DNA of 64,000 nt from JABLTI01 sp035528035 (GTDB lineage: Archaea > Asgardarchaeota > Heimdallarchaeia > JABLTI01), in assembly GCA_035528035.1 (NCBI GenBank), contig DATKZI010000014.1, positions 372,001-436,000 on the forward strand, in the 5' to 3' direction. The translations under genes were made by a program, and so were the position numbers. Below the pieces are notes generated by a model. The model did no database searches. It saw only the letters and a list, made by a program, of their open reading frames with translations, and was not told where the DNA came from. Below are positions 9,248 through 17,964 of this stretch, piece after piece (the first letter of the stretch is position 1; each line of letters starts with the position of its first letter).

Positions 9248-10267
9248 ATGGCAGCTGAATCTAAAAAAGGAAATTTAATTCTAGAATTACGAGACCTTAG
9301 AAAATGGTTTCCAATAAAAGAGCAAGGCTTTATTGGAAGTAAACAAGTTGCAAATATAAAAGCTGTTGATGGTGTTAATTTAGAAGTTTATAAAGGCGAA
9401 ACACTTGGACTTGTAGGTGAAAGTGGATGCGGAAAAACAACTACAGGTAAAGTTATTGTAAAACTTGAATCACCAACCACAGGTCAAGTATTATATAAAG
9501 GTCAAGATATTTATGCTTTTGATACCAGAGAAGATGAAATGTTCTTCAAAAGAAATGTTCAAATGATATTTCAAGATCCATATAGTTCATTGAATCCCCG
9601 AATGTTAATTATGGATATTATTGGAGAAGGTCTTCAAATTCATGAAGCAAGAATGACTAGAAAACAGCGAGAAGAAATTGTTTATGATTTATTAAATAGA
9701 GTTGGTTTAGAAAGATATCATGCCTTAAGATATCCACATGAATTCTCAGGTGGACAAAGACAACGCATTGGTATTGCTCGATCTTTATCAGTTAATCCTG
9801 AGCTTGTTGTAGCTGATGAACCTGTATCAGCTTTAGATGTTTCCGTTCAAGCACAAATTCTTAATCTTATGCAAGATCTTCAAGAACAATTCAATTTAAC
9901 TTATATCTTTGTTGCACATGATTTATCGGTTATTAAGCATGTTAGTGATAGGGTAGCGGTAATGTATTTGGGTACAATTGTAGAATATGGATCCAATAAA
10001 CAAATCTTCAGCAAGACAGCTCATCCCTATTCTGTAGCATTAATGTCTGCTATACCAAGACCAGATCCAAGAAGAAAAATGAGTAGAATTGTTTTACCTG
10101 GCGAACCTCCTTCACCAATCAATATACCTAGTGGGTGCAGATTCCATCCGAGATGTTATAAAGCTGATGGTAATAAATGTGCAAAAGAAGACCCACCAAT
10201 TATTGAAATTGAATCAGGGCATTTTGTTAAATGTCATTATCCAGAAATTGATTTCATCAAACAATAA
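9248..10267 (+). CDS. oligopeptide/dipeptide ABC transporter ATP-binding protein, OppF/DppF type
   Basis: A 339-residue ATPase: Walker A GESGCGKTT (57-65), Q-loop in IFQDPYSSLNPR, signature FSGGQRQR (166-173), Walker B LVVADEP (186-192). The C-terminal oligopeptide/HPY domain contains CRFHPRC, a further Cys in NKC, and KCHYP. These are the four cysteines that bind a [4Fe-4S] cluster in OppD/DppD-type ATPases of known structure. It provides one of two ATPase subunits for peptide import, with the partner at 10449 and the permeases at 11.6-13.8 kb. A strong hairpin terminator separates it from the second ATPase gene. Confidence 0.93.
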   Translation: MAAESKKGNLILELRDLRKWFPIKEQGFIGSKQVANIKAVDGVNLEVYKGETLGLVGESGCGKTTTGKVIVKLESPTTGQVLYKGQDIYAFDTREDEMFFKRNVQMIFQDPYSSLNPRMLIMDIIGEGLQIHEARMTRKQREEIVYDLLNRVGLERYHALRYPHEFSGGQRQRIGIARSLSVNPELVVADEPVSALDVSVQAQILNLMQDLQEQFNLTYIFVAHDLSVIKHVSDRVAVMYLGTIVEYGSNKQIFSKTAHPYSVALMSAIPRPDPRRKMSRIVLPGEPPSPINIPSGCRFHPRCYKADGNKCAKEDPPIIEIESGHFVKCHYPEIDFIKQ

Positions 10268-10285
10268 AGGGATTTATCCCTTTTA
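10266..10285 (+). terminator. hairpin terminator after the OppF-type gene
   Basis: AAAGGGAT (10266-10273) / ATCCCTTT (10276-10283), 8-bp perfect arms with a very small loop, followed by T-rich sequence. The stem starts inside the TAA stop codon. Confidence 0.65.
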
Positions 10286-10448
10286 TTTCTCTTATTTTTC
10301 AGATTAACGAAAGGTTTTTGATTATATTTTTTGATTTTTTATCTATCTAATAATGAATAAATTCAAAAATAGTAGGAATATTGAATCTACTAAAAAGACT
10401 TAATAAAAAGGAATGATAATTCCAATTAATAGTAAATCGGTGAATTTG

Positions 10449-11486
10449 ATGGTGGAACCTCTACTGGAAGTTAAAGATCTGGTTACTCACTTTTTTACAG
10501 AATCAGGTGTAGTTCAAGCGTTAGATGGTATTAACTTAACTGTTTATCCAAAAGAATCAGTTGGAGTTGTTGGTGAATCCGGATGTGGTAAGACACAAAC
10601 GGCTTATTCGATTCTAAGGATATTAGCATCTAATGGTCAAATTATGAGCGGTCAAGTTTTATATAAAGGACAAGATCTTGTTCAAATGACCGAAGCTGAA
10701 ATGAGGAAGGTACGTGGTAAAGAGATAGCCATGATATTTCAAGATCCTATGACTTCACTAAATCCAGTATTAAAAATTTCTGATCAAATGAATGAAGTAA
10801 TCGCTATGCATCGTGATGTTTCATTAGAAGAAGCAAACGAAATTGCTATAGAAGCTTTAACTGCTGTAGGGATATCAGAAGCTGAAAATCGTATTGATGA
10901 ATATCCCCATAAATTTAGTGGTGGTATGAGACAGAGAATCCTAATTGCAAGAGCATTAGCTTTACGACCTTCACTGCTAATAGCGGATGAACCAACAACA
11001 GCTTTAGATGTAACAATTCAAGCACAAGTATTAGAAATCATTAAAGAAATGAAAGGAAAGTATAATTTAGCACTTATGTTAATTACACACAATCTTGGTG
11101 TTGTAGCTGAATTAACAGATAGGGTCCATATTTTTTATGGAGGAAGAATCGCTGAAGTCGCAGCTACATATAATATTTTTACAAAACCAATGCATCCTTA
11201 TACTATTGCTTTATTGGAAAGCATCCCTTCATTAGATGTGGAAAAAGGAAGATTAGCAACAATTCCCGGTAGTGTTCCTCAATTAATAAATCCCCCAACT
11301 GGATGTAGATTCCACCCAAGATGCAAATACGCAAAAGATAGATGCAAAGTAGATAGACCTGAAGTAGAAGAAAAATTGCCAGGTCGTTTTGTAGCATGTC
11401 ACTTTTGGGAAGAAGTAGAAATAAGTGCACTTGCAGAAGATGTTATTGGTAGTCATAAAAATAAAATTAAGAAGAAAGAATCCTGA
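10449..11486 (+). CDS. oligopeptide/dipeptide ABC transporter ATP-binding protein, OppD/DppD type
   Basis: An ATPase of about 345 residues: Walker A GESGCGKT, IFQDPMTSLNPV Q-loop, signature FSGGMRQR, Walker B LLIADEPTTALD. The C-terminal domain again has CRFHPRC, a later Cys and ACHFW, fitting a [4Fe-4S] cluster. The FSGGMRQR signature and the second position in the pair indicate the D-type subunit. The frame extends to an ATG at 10413. The ATG at 10449 is preferred because the family normally begins with the LLEVKDLVTHF strand a few residues after Met. It pairs with the OppF-type ATPase to power the OppBC permeases. Confidence 0.92.
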   Translation: MVEPLLEVKDLVTHFFTESGVVQALDGINLTVYPKESVGVVGESGCGKTQTAYSILRILASNGQIMSGQVLYKGQDLVQMTEAEMRKVRGKEIAMIFQDPMTSLNPVLKISDQMNEVIAMHRDVSLEEANEIAIEALTAVGISEAENRIDEYPHKFSGGMRQRILIARALALRPSLLIADEPTTALDVTIQAQVLEIIKEMKGKYNLALMLITHNLGVVAELTDRVHIFYGGRIAEVAATYNIFTKPMHPYTIALLESIPSLDVEKGRLATIPGSVPQLINPPTGCRFHPRCKYAKDRCKVDRPEVEEKLPGRFVACHFWEEVEISALAEDVIGSHKNKIKKKES

Positions 11487-11599
11487 AATTTAATTTTATT
11501 TTTATTAATTCTTTTTTCTCCTTTATTTTTTTATTTGTATTCTCAGTAAATTCCTACTAGATATGGGGATTTGTAATAAAAAATGAGAAATTAATTAGA

Positions 11600-11634
11600 A
11601 GAAAAAAAGTTTTGAATTGGTTTAAAACCAATTC
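11600..11634 (-). terminator. hairpin terminator of the permease operon
   Basis: GAATTGGTTT (11614-11623) / AAACCAATTC (11625-11634) forms a 10-bp stem. On the minus strand a T-rich run follows (11600-11613). It sits 20 bp past the stop of the OppC-type gene, in the convergent gap with the OppD gene. Confidence 0.75.
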
Positions 11635-11654
11635 GTATTTTGGAAATTATTTAC

Positions 11655-12626
11655 CTAATCTTTAAGTCTGGGATCCATAGCATCTCGTAATGCATCGCCA
11701 ACAATATTAAATGCTAGAACCAGGAAGAAAATACCAAAACCAGCAATAAAGACTTGTTCTGGATTATTTTGTAGGTTTCTAACACCATCATTAACGATTC
11801 TACCCCATGATACTGTTTGAGGATCACCAAATCCAAGATAAGTTAATCCCGCTTCACCGAGTATATTTCCACCAATGCCTAAGGTTGTAATGACTATAAT
11901 TGATGCTAAAATATTTGGTAAAACGTGTTTAGTGATTATTCTCCAATCGCTTGCACCTAAACAGATAGCTGCTTGAACATATTCCAGTGTCATCACACGT
12001 TTAACTTCTGCTGTGACCAACCGACACAAACCAGCCCAACCAAACAATCCTAAAACCAGGATCATAATTGTTGAGTGATTAATATTTTGGAGAAATTCAA
12101 TTCTACCAGAACGTAAGAAGGATACAGCAACAATAGCAATCAATAAAAATGGTACTGCTAGAAACATATCAGTCACACGCATAATGATTTCTTCAGTTAA
12201 GCCACGATAAAAACCAGCAAGTGCGCCAAGAACTACTCCAATGATTGTTGACAAGGAAGCAGCAACAATACCTACTATTAGACTAATCTTGGTACCCCAA
12301 ATTACTCTTGATAAAAGATCTCTGCCTAAGGTATCTGTACCAATAGGATATTTCAAGCTAGGTCGTTCATCAGCACCGCCACCGCCATATTTATCGAACA
12401 ATGGGTCCAATGATGTTGGGTAATCAGGTGAGAAAACAGGAGCTAAGATAGCAATAACCGTAACAACTAGAATAACAAAAAAGCCATAAATAGCTAATTT
12501 GTTTTTCTGGAATCGTTTCCAAACTATAGACCAATGTGAGGGAGATTTTTCTACTGGTACCGTGTCACCTACACGAAGCAGGTCAGCTGTACTTTTCTTT
12601 TCTTTTGTATCAGTTGCTGTAGCCAT
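11655..12626 (-). CDS. peptide ABC transporter permease, OppC/DppC type
   Basis: A 323-residue membrane protein with the DppC plan. Its cytosolic N-terminus leads to the OppC_N segment (W-x-R-F-x-K-N-K-LAIYGFFVI), then PIGTDTLGRDLLSRVIWGTKISL and six helices in all. The EAA motif is in the GASDWRIITKHVLPN loop that contacts the ATPases. The C-terminus reads FNIVGDALRDAMDPRLKD, typical for the family. GGAGGA lies about 8 nt upstream of the ATG. It follows the OppB-type gene by 18 nt, so the two are co-transcribed. Confidence 0.94.
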   Translation of the reverse strand: MATATDTKEKKSTADLLRVGDTVPVEKSPSHWSIVWKRFQKNKLAIYGFFVILVVTVIAILAPVFSPDYPTSLDPLFDKYGGGGADERPSLKYPIGTDTLGRDLLSRVIWGTKISLIVGIVAASLSTIIGVVLGALAGFYRGLTEEIIMRVTDMFLAVPFLLIAIVAVSFLRSGRIEFLQNINHSTIMILVLGLFGWAGLCRLVTAEVKRVMTLEYVQAAICLGASDWRIITKHVLPNILASIIVITTLGIGGNILGEAGLTYLGFGDPQTVSWGRIVNDGVRNLQNNPEQVFIAGFGIFFLVLAFNIVGDALRDAMDPRLKD

Positions 12627-12644
12627 AATTTAATTCCTCCAATA

Positions 12645-13766
12645 TTACAAATCAATCCGCGGATCTACCCAAACATAGGCTATGTCTGTCAGCAGATTTG
12701 CTATCAGAATCATCAGTGTAATTATCATACTTATACCCATAATTAACGGATGATCCAATTTGAGTACATATTCAACGAATTTTGAACCCAAACCTGGATA
12801 CGAAAAGACCGTTTCAGTAATTGGTGCCCCTGCAAGTACTCCTCCAACAAACAGACCAATAAACGTAACTACTGGTAATAGAGCATTCCTTAAACCATGT
12901 CCTATTAAAACTGCTCTTTCTGAAAGACCATTTGCTCTAGCTGATAAAATATAATCTTGTCGTAGAATTTCTAACATTGAACCTCTAACTAATCGAGTAA
13001 ACAATGCTAAACTTGCGAAAACAAGAGTTGCAACAGGTAGAACCATATACCATATGGTATCGCCAGTATAAGTGAAGAATGTTCCTAAAAACACTCCCAG
13101 CCGACCATCCCACAGAGCACCCCAATCAACAGGTAATACTGCTGTACTATGGGCTTTCCCTGCTGGGAACCATGCTAAGCCTCTTCCAGCGAAGATAAAT
13201 ATAAGCAAGTTACCAAATACGAAAATGGGCATTGATAATCCCAGTAATGCTAATGCGCTTACACCTGAATCTATCCAAGTATTTTGGAATTTAGCTGCAA
13301 GTACACCTAAGAGTATTGAGATAACTAATGAAATCAAAAATTGAGTTATTTGTAGTTTCAACGTTTCAGTCAAATATTTTCCTATTTCTTGAAGAACAGG
13401 TGCTCTACTAAAGAAAGTTAATCCTAAATCAAATCGTACAAAACCTAATAACCAAATGAAATATTGTTGTATTGGAGGTCTACTTAAACCTAAAGTATCA
13501 CGAATTCTATCAAGGTCTTCAATAGTGATGTGGGGATTCGCTTGAATAAGGTACGCAATGGGATCACCAATCATATACATTAAAGCAAAAGTAATGACGG
13601 AAATACCAATGAATAATGGTATAATTGTAAGAACTCTTCTAAAACTGTAAACTAAGATTCTATTTCTAGAGAGGCCTCTAAAGAAATTACCGAAAATATT
13701 TCCTTCTTTAACTACTCTTTTAGCGGTTACATCATCAATTTTTTCAACAGCTTGTACATCGGACAT
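12645..13766 (-). CDS. peptide ABC transporter permease, OppB/DppB type
   Basis: A 373-residue permease with six predicted helices. Diagnostic blocks are RRVLTIIPLFIGISVITFALMYMIGDP near the N-terminus, LGLSRPPIQQYFIWLLGFVRFDLG, the EAA loop ILRQDYILSARANGLSERAVLIGHGLRNALLPV, and the C-terminal TDIAYVWVDPRIDL. The chain has about 30 extra cytosolic residues before the usual start of DppB. It forms the translocation pore with the OppC-type protein. Confidence 0.94.
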   Translation of the reverse strand: MSDVQAVEKIDDVTAKRVVKEGNIFGNFFRGLSRNRILVYSFRRVLTIIPLFIGISVITFALMYMIGDPIAYLIQANPHITIEDLDRIRDTLGLSRPPIQQYFIWLLGFVRFDLGLTFFSRAPVLQEIGKYLTETLKLQITQFLISLVISILLGVLAAKFQNTWIDSGVSALALLGLSMPIFVFGNLLIFIFAGRGLAWFPAGKAHSTAVLPVDWGALWDGRLGVFLGTFFTYTGDTIWYMVLPVATLVFASLALFTRLVRGSMLEILRQDYILSARANGLSERAVLIGHGLRNALLPVVTFIGLFVGGVLAGAPITETVFSYPGLGSKFVEYVLKLDHPLIMGISMIITLMILIANLLTDIAYVWVDPRIDL

Positions 13767-13955
13767 TTATTTTCCAACTCCAAACTTTAGAACTTGGATA
13801 AGTTCTAGATTATACTTGATTTAATATATCTCATTATATTTTATCAAAGTTATTATTAGTCTACTAATTGGTAGTATTTATAGGTTACCTCTAGTTGAAA
13901 ATGCTATCTTATTAAATATATAAATCTAAGGAACAAAAGATAAGAGAAGAATGAT

Positions 13956-14930
13956 TTAAGTTACAACCATTCCACAATTTTTACAAACACGTGTGCCTTT
14001 TTCAACTAAAGATCCACAAACGGAACATGTGAAAATCTTTTCAACTTCATATAATTCATCTTCAGGGATACTTAGATGTATTTGTTGGCCAATAATTTTA
14101 GCTGTAAAGCTCCTGGGATTTCCAAGAACAACCATCATATCTTCTGGGATTGAAAGCCTTCGCTGATTGTCAACAGCTAATCGTCTTGTTTCAGCTAAAT
14201 TACGTAAACGAATACTACTCCCATGAGTAGCTAAAATTACACCATCTTTTATTTCAATGATGCGTTCAGCTCGTGAAGCTACTTGTTGTGCATGAGTTGC
14301 TATTAATAAAGCAACATTCAATTCACGATTAATATCATCAAGAACATCCAAAATCTGTTCACCAGTCAATGGATCAAGGGATGCAGTAACTTCGTCAGCT
14401 ATTATTAACTTAGGATTAGTAATTAAAGAAGCTGCTAAAGCAACTCTTTGACGTTCACCACCAGAGAGCATACTTGGACGATGTTTAACCCGATCACCTA
14501 AGCCAACAAGGTTTATTAGCATGGCTGCTCGTTCAGCTATTTCATGAGCATCCATACCAGCCAAATGACCACCTAACTTAACATTTTGACTAACATTTAA
14601 ATGAGGAATTAATTTTGTTTCTTGAAAAACCAAACCTGCAAAACGTCTTCGTTCACGAACTATTTGTTCTTGCGAAAGACGAGAAATATCTCGAGAGATA
14701 CCAGACCAAAAAATCTTACCAGAAGTTGGTTGAAGAAGTCCAGCAGCAATATTAACAAGTGTTGTTTTACCTGCTCCAGATGGTCCAATTAATGCTACTT
14801 TTTCACCCGGATAGATTGACAGAGAAACTCCTCTGAGAGCAGCAGTTTCAGTTTTTTCACTTTGATAGATTTTGTAAACTTCTTCGATATTTAAAATAGG
14901 CATTTCTAGAGAAGGTTTTATTTTACTCAT
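13956..14930 (-). CDS. orphan ABC ATPase with C-terminal zinc ribbon
   Basis: A 324-residue protein. Residues 12-225 are a LolD/MacB-like ABC domain (Walker A GPSGAGKTT 49-57, MLSGGERQRVALAASL signature, Walker B LIIADEVTASLD, H-loop THAQQ). In Walker B the usual Pro after DE is Val. After a linker of about 75 residues the chain ends in a zinc ribbon with C302, C305, C316 and C319. No permease gene is adjacent: the neighbours are peptide permeases that already have ATPases, and a divergent unknown membrane protein. It might serve that protein (15132) or a distant permease. A zinc ribbon on a transporter ATPase is unusual. Confidence 0.85.
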   Translation of the reverse strand: MSKIKPSLEMPILNIEEVYKIYQSEKTETAALRGVSLSIYPGEKVALIGPSGAGKTTLVNIAAGLLQPTSGKIFWSGISRDISRLSQEQIVRERRRFAGLVFQETKLIPHLNVSQNVKLGGHLAGMDAHEIAERAAMLINLVGLGDRVKHRPSMLSGGERQRVALAASLITNPKLIIADEVTASLDPLTGEQILDVLDDINRELNVALLIATHAQQVASRAERIIEIKDGVILATHGSSIRLRNLAETRRLAVDNQRRLSIPEDMMVVLGNPRSFTAKIIGQQIHLSIPEDELYEVEKIFTCSVCGSLVEKGTRVCKNCGMVVT

Positions 14931-15131
14931 CTTTATCCCAAATTTAGTTGATAGGTTGATATTTAATACTTTCTCGTTTAAATGAGATATTATTCTATAA
15001 TAAATTCTTTATAAAGTCTACAATAAAAATGAATTTCTAAGATTTTAATAGATTGATAAAAAAAGTATTTAAAAGATTAATATATCGAGACAAGAGAAAA
15101 TATTAAAAGCATAAAATACTATCTCCAAACT

Positions 15132-16127
15132 ATGAGCACTAATAAGGATATTAGTTTAGAGGAAGGTAAACCTGGAATGTCCAAAGAAGAAACTTTAGAA
15201 ATACAAGAAACTCGAATTAATGTCATGTGGAAACAAATGAAGAATCAAGAAATCAAGCGATTTATAGATTATATTGGTCCAACTGGTATTTGGTTATTAC
15301 TTTATTATGTTTTCTCATTATTTATGATGATCGTATTAAATATCGTACGAATTGGTTGGTCCTTTGAGGCTATCTTTGGAGCTCCAACATACTTCAGTCA
15401 GTTGTTTATTAGCTATGGATTAAATGCTGGAAAAGTTCCTACAGATCCTCTTGATTTTGATAATGTTTATTACTTACAAAGAATTGATTACGGCAATTTT
15501 CTAACAAGTGCTTCTTGGTTATTTGCTCCTATGATTGTTTATGTTTTAGGCATTTTTATTTCAATGCTAACAGGTTCAGGATTTCCACAACCAATTGGTG
15601 ATTTTGCTTTTAACACCAACTTTCAATACTTCCACCAATATGTCCCATTATTAAATGAAAATAAAGGTGGTGGCTTTTACTTCCTCATAGCTTGGGTACC
15701 TATAATCTTAGCAATAGTTATTGGTGCTATAATGACAAATCGTATCTTTAGGGATAAGAAAAATAAAAATGTCAATGTAATCAGGATATTCTTGTTCAGT
15801 TTAATTGCTGGGTTTATTGTAGGATTACAAATGGGTACGATTACTGGAACTGTGCAATTTAAAATAAGAGGAGCATTTAGAACGATCTTTCTAAATAGCT
15901 ATCAAAACGAAGGTTATTTATTTAGTGGTGAATATAATCCAAATACAATACTAATAACATCGTGGTTCATTAATTTCATTCCAGCATTTATGGCAGTCAT
16001 ATGGTATGGTCTCTATAATTCTTTTATAAAACAAATCCATAAACAAACAAGAAAAAATGGTATGTTGACAGCAGAAGAAATAGAACAAGCTGATAAATTT
16101 CAAGAAGATAAATTACTTGGTAAATAG
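15132..16127 (+). CDS. unknown five-helix membrane protein
   Basis: 331 residues, family not recognised. The charged cytosolic N-terminus (1-45) is followed by helices at about 50-72, 127-148, 182-203, 217-237 and 272-294, and a charged C-terminal tail (300-331). Long loops follow helix 1 (75-125) and helix 4 (240-270), the latter rich in Asn/Tyr/Gly. The gene is divergent from the zinc-ribbon ABC ATPase (201-bp gap), so it is a candidate membrane partner, but no FtsX or other permease signature is seen. A clear terminator follows. Confidence 0.75.
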   Translation: MSTNKDISLEEGKPGMSKEETLEIQETRINVMWKQMKNQEIKRFIDYIGPTGIWLLLYYVFSLFMMIVLNIVRIGWSFEAIFGAPTYFSQLFISYGLNAGKVPTDPLDFDNVYYLQRIDYGNFLTSASWLFAPMIVYVLGIFISMLTGSGFPQPIGDFAFNTNFQYFHQYVPLLNENKGGGFYFLIAWVPIILAIVIGAIMTNRIFRDKKNKNVNVIRIFLFSLIAGFIVGLQMGTITGTVQFKIRGAFRTIFLNSYQNEGYLFSGEYNPNTILITSWFINFIPAFMAVIWYGLYNSFIKQIHKQTRKNGMLTAEEIEQADKFQEDKLLGK

Positions 16128-16138
16128 TTATAAAATTT

Positions 16139-16166
16139 ATGGCAGATTATTTCTTGCCATTTTTTA
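16139..16166 (+). terminator. hairpin terminator of the 15132-16127 gene
   Basis: ATGGCA (16139-16144) / TGCCAT (16155-16160) with a 10-nt loop, then a run of T to 16166. Confidence 0.75.
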
Positions 16167-16174
16167 TTCTTAAT

Positions 16175-16203
16175 AGAAAAAAACAAAAGCAGAAAATGCT
16201 TTT
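16175..16203 (-). terminator. hairpin terminator of the proS gene
   Basis: AAAAGCA (16185-16191) / TGCTTTT (16197-16203), followed on the minus strand by GTTTTTTT. It lies 15 bp beyond the stop codon of the prolyl-tRNA synthetase gene, back to back with the terminator of the converging gene. Confidence 0.7.
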
Positions 16204-16218
16204 GAAATTTTACAATAA

Positions 16219-17721
16219 TTAATAACGTTTTGCTAAAACAGCTATTTTACCTTCTTTATTACAATTCAAACATTTACATTGTTTACTTTCATTAAATTTG
16301 TATCCTAAAAGAGTGAAATTTGTTTCTTCTTCTATCTTTTGACAACAATCTAGATTTCCACACCAACCTATAAGATACATTTTATCTTTTGATAGGGTTC
16401 TATTACTTAGGAAGCTTGAGAGCGATTTATATTCAGTTGAATTTAAGATATTATTGTTAAATACAGATAAGGCTTGTTTTTTAAGAGCTAATGAAATTTG
16501 TGAAAGGATATTTCTTAGTAAATCTTTCAAGTTTGTATCATGAAGATTGAAGTTCATTTTCTCTAATGTATCTCTTCGGGTTACTGTTAAGGTTTGATTT
16601 TGTAATTCTTTTATACCTAGCTCGACACGTAAAGGATAACCAAATTTTTCTGTTTCATAGAATTTTGTTCCAGGGGAAGAGTTTTCGTCGTCATTAATTT
16701 CTATTGAGAAATGTAGCTTTGTTAATTGTGATTTGATTTTATAGGCATAATCTAAGATTTCATTTTTATTGTTCTGATTGAATATTGGAACGATCATTAT
16801 TTCTATTGGAGTAATTTCAGGTAGCAAACATAGACCGTGATCATCACCATAAATAGCAATAAGAGAAGCTAAAATTCTATCTATAGAGGGACCATAGCAC
16901 AATAAATGTACTTTGCGTATAGCTTTATTTTTATCCATAAATTGTAATCTAAAGATTTCACTAAATGTTGTACCCAAATACGCTGTGGTAAATAATTCCA
17001 TTGATTTACCTCCTGGAAGAATAACATAACCATCCACAGTTTTTGTGGAACCTGCGAAACGATCCCAAATTGGGACATCAACCATTATTATTGGGATGCC
17101 TAATTTTTCAAATAATGATTGATAGGATTGCCAGACGATTTTTAGGAATGCTAATGCTTCTTTTTTCGTTTGAAAAGCAGAATGCCCTTCTATAAAACCT
17201 ATAGTTTCACGATTTCTGATCAATGGTCTAGTTTCATTCGTTTCACACCGAAAGATACTAACATTTTGAAAAACCTTAAGTGGAAGATCACGCCAACTTT
17301 TAATCCATTTGGCAAACATTGGATAAATGATAAGTTCTGAGGTAGGACGAAGAGCTAAACGTTCACCAATAGCTAGGGATTTATGACCTTCACGATCTAC
17401 CCAGAAAACATCATTCTCGAAATTACGAATGAAATCAGTTTCTTTAAGAAAGGTATCTTCTTTTATTAAAGTAGGAAATTGCATTTGTAAATGACCTGAC
17501 TCTCTATAAGCTGTTTTTGCAAAAGAGTATAATTTTTCAAAGAGTCTATAGCCCCAATCAAGCCATACAAAACTTCCTTTTACACTATAACTGGTGTCAA
17601 TTATTCTTGCTTCTTGAAGTATCCAAAGATACCAGTTCCAGAAATCTGTTTCTTTACTGATAAGCTTTCGTACTTTTGCTGTTTCATTTTCCGTAAGGGA
17701 ATCTTTTCGGAACACATTCAC
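16219..17721 (-). CDS. proS: prolyl-tRNA synthetase, archaeal class, with altered pocket residues
   Basis: A 500-residue class II synthetase that charges tRNA-Pro with proline in the cytosol. The LALRPTSE block is intact. Motif 2 is FRCETNETRPLIRNRE, motif 3 is around DRILASLIAIYGDDHG, then the anticodon-binding domain (IEIMIVPI onward). A C-terminal domain has Cys pairs (WCGNLDCC, CKCLNC) and ends in Tyr, as in archaeal/eukaryal ProRS. The strongest resemblance is to the Methanocaldococcus type. Two usually invariant blocks differ: TSHxLGQNF reads TTAYLGTTF, and the preceding conserved Gln is Glu. One residue is inserted in CYG(P)SIDR. It may be a diverged functional ProRS or a paralogue. 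The start is GTG. Confidence 0.85.
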   Translation of the reverse strand: MNVFRKDSLTENETAKVRKLISKETDFWNWYLWILQEARIIDTSYSVKGSFVWLDWGYRLFEKLYSFAKTAYRESGHLQMQFPTLIKEDTFLKETDFIRNFENDVFWVDREGHKSLAIGERLALRPTSELIIYPMFAKWIKSWRDLPLKVFQNVSIFRCETNETRPLIRNRETIGFIEGHSAFQTKKEALAFLKIVWQSYQSLFEKLGIPIIMVDVPIWDRFAGSTKTVDGYVILPGGKSMELFTTAYLGTTFSEIFRLQFMDKNKAIRKVHLLCYGPSIDRILASLIAIYGDDHGLCLLPEITPIEIMIVPIFNQNNKNEILDYAYKIKSQLTKLHFSIEINDDENSSPGTKFYETEKFGYPLRVELGIKELQNQTLTVTRRDTLEKMNFNLHDTNLKDLLRNILSQISLALKKQALSVFNNNILNSTEYKSLSSFLSNRTLSKDKMYLIGWCGNLDCCQKIEEETNFTLLGYKFNESKQCKCLNCNKEGKIAVLAKRY

Positions 17722-17750
17722 CTATTTTCAATGTATTAAACCTCCATAAA

Positions 17751-17850
17751 AATGGAATGAAAAAAGTGTCATTTCAATGGAATGAAAAATGATTATACTT
17801 TCCACTAACCATAAAGAAATAACCGGAAAGGTTAATTCGGAAAGTTAATT
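17751..17850. repeat. two short direct-repeat pairs in a divergent promoter region
   Basis: AATGGAATGAAAAA occurs exactly at 17751-17764 and 17776-17789. CGGAAAGGTTAATT (17824-17837) is followed at once by CGGAAAGTTAATT (17838-17850), and a CGAAAG-like echo occurs near 17913. They lie between proS (minus) and the Fe-S protein gene (plus) and look like regulator-binding half-sites. Confidence 0.5.
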
Positions 17851-17964
17851 TTTGCCATAAGAATGACCTAAATTTATTGAAGAAAATTTCTTTATAATTT
17901 TTTCGTCTAAACCGAAAGATAAACTACTTTAAGAAAGAATTGTTCTATATAAAGGGAAAAAAAC

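Noticed and set aside
9231..9280. Short ATG frame overlapping the OppF-type start
   Set aside because: Only about 15 codons and no ribosome site; the frame ends within the ATPase gene.
17751..17850. Possible CRISPR array from the repeated units
   Set aside because: Only two copies of each short repeat, no regular spacers and no cas genes in the window.
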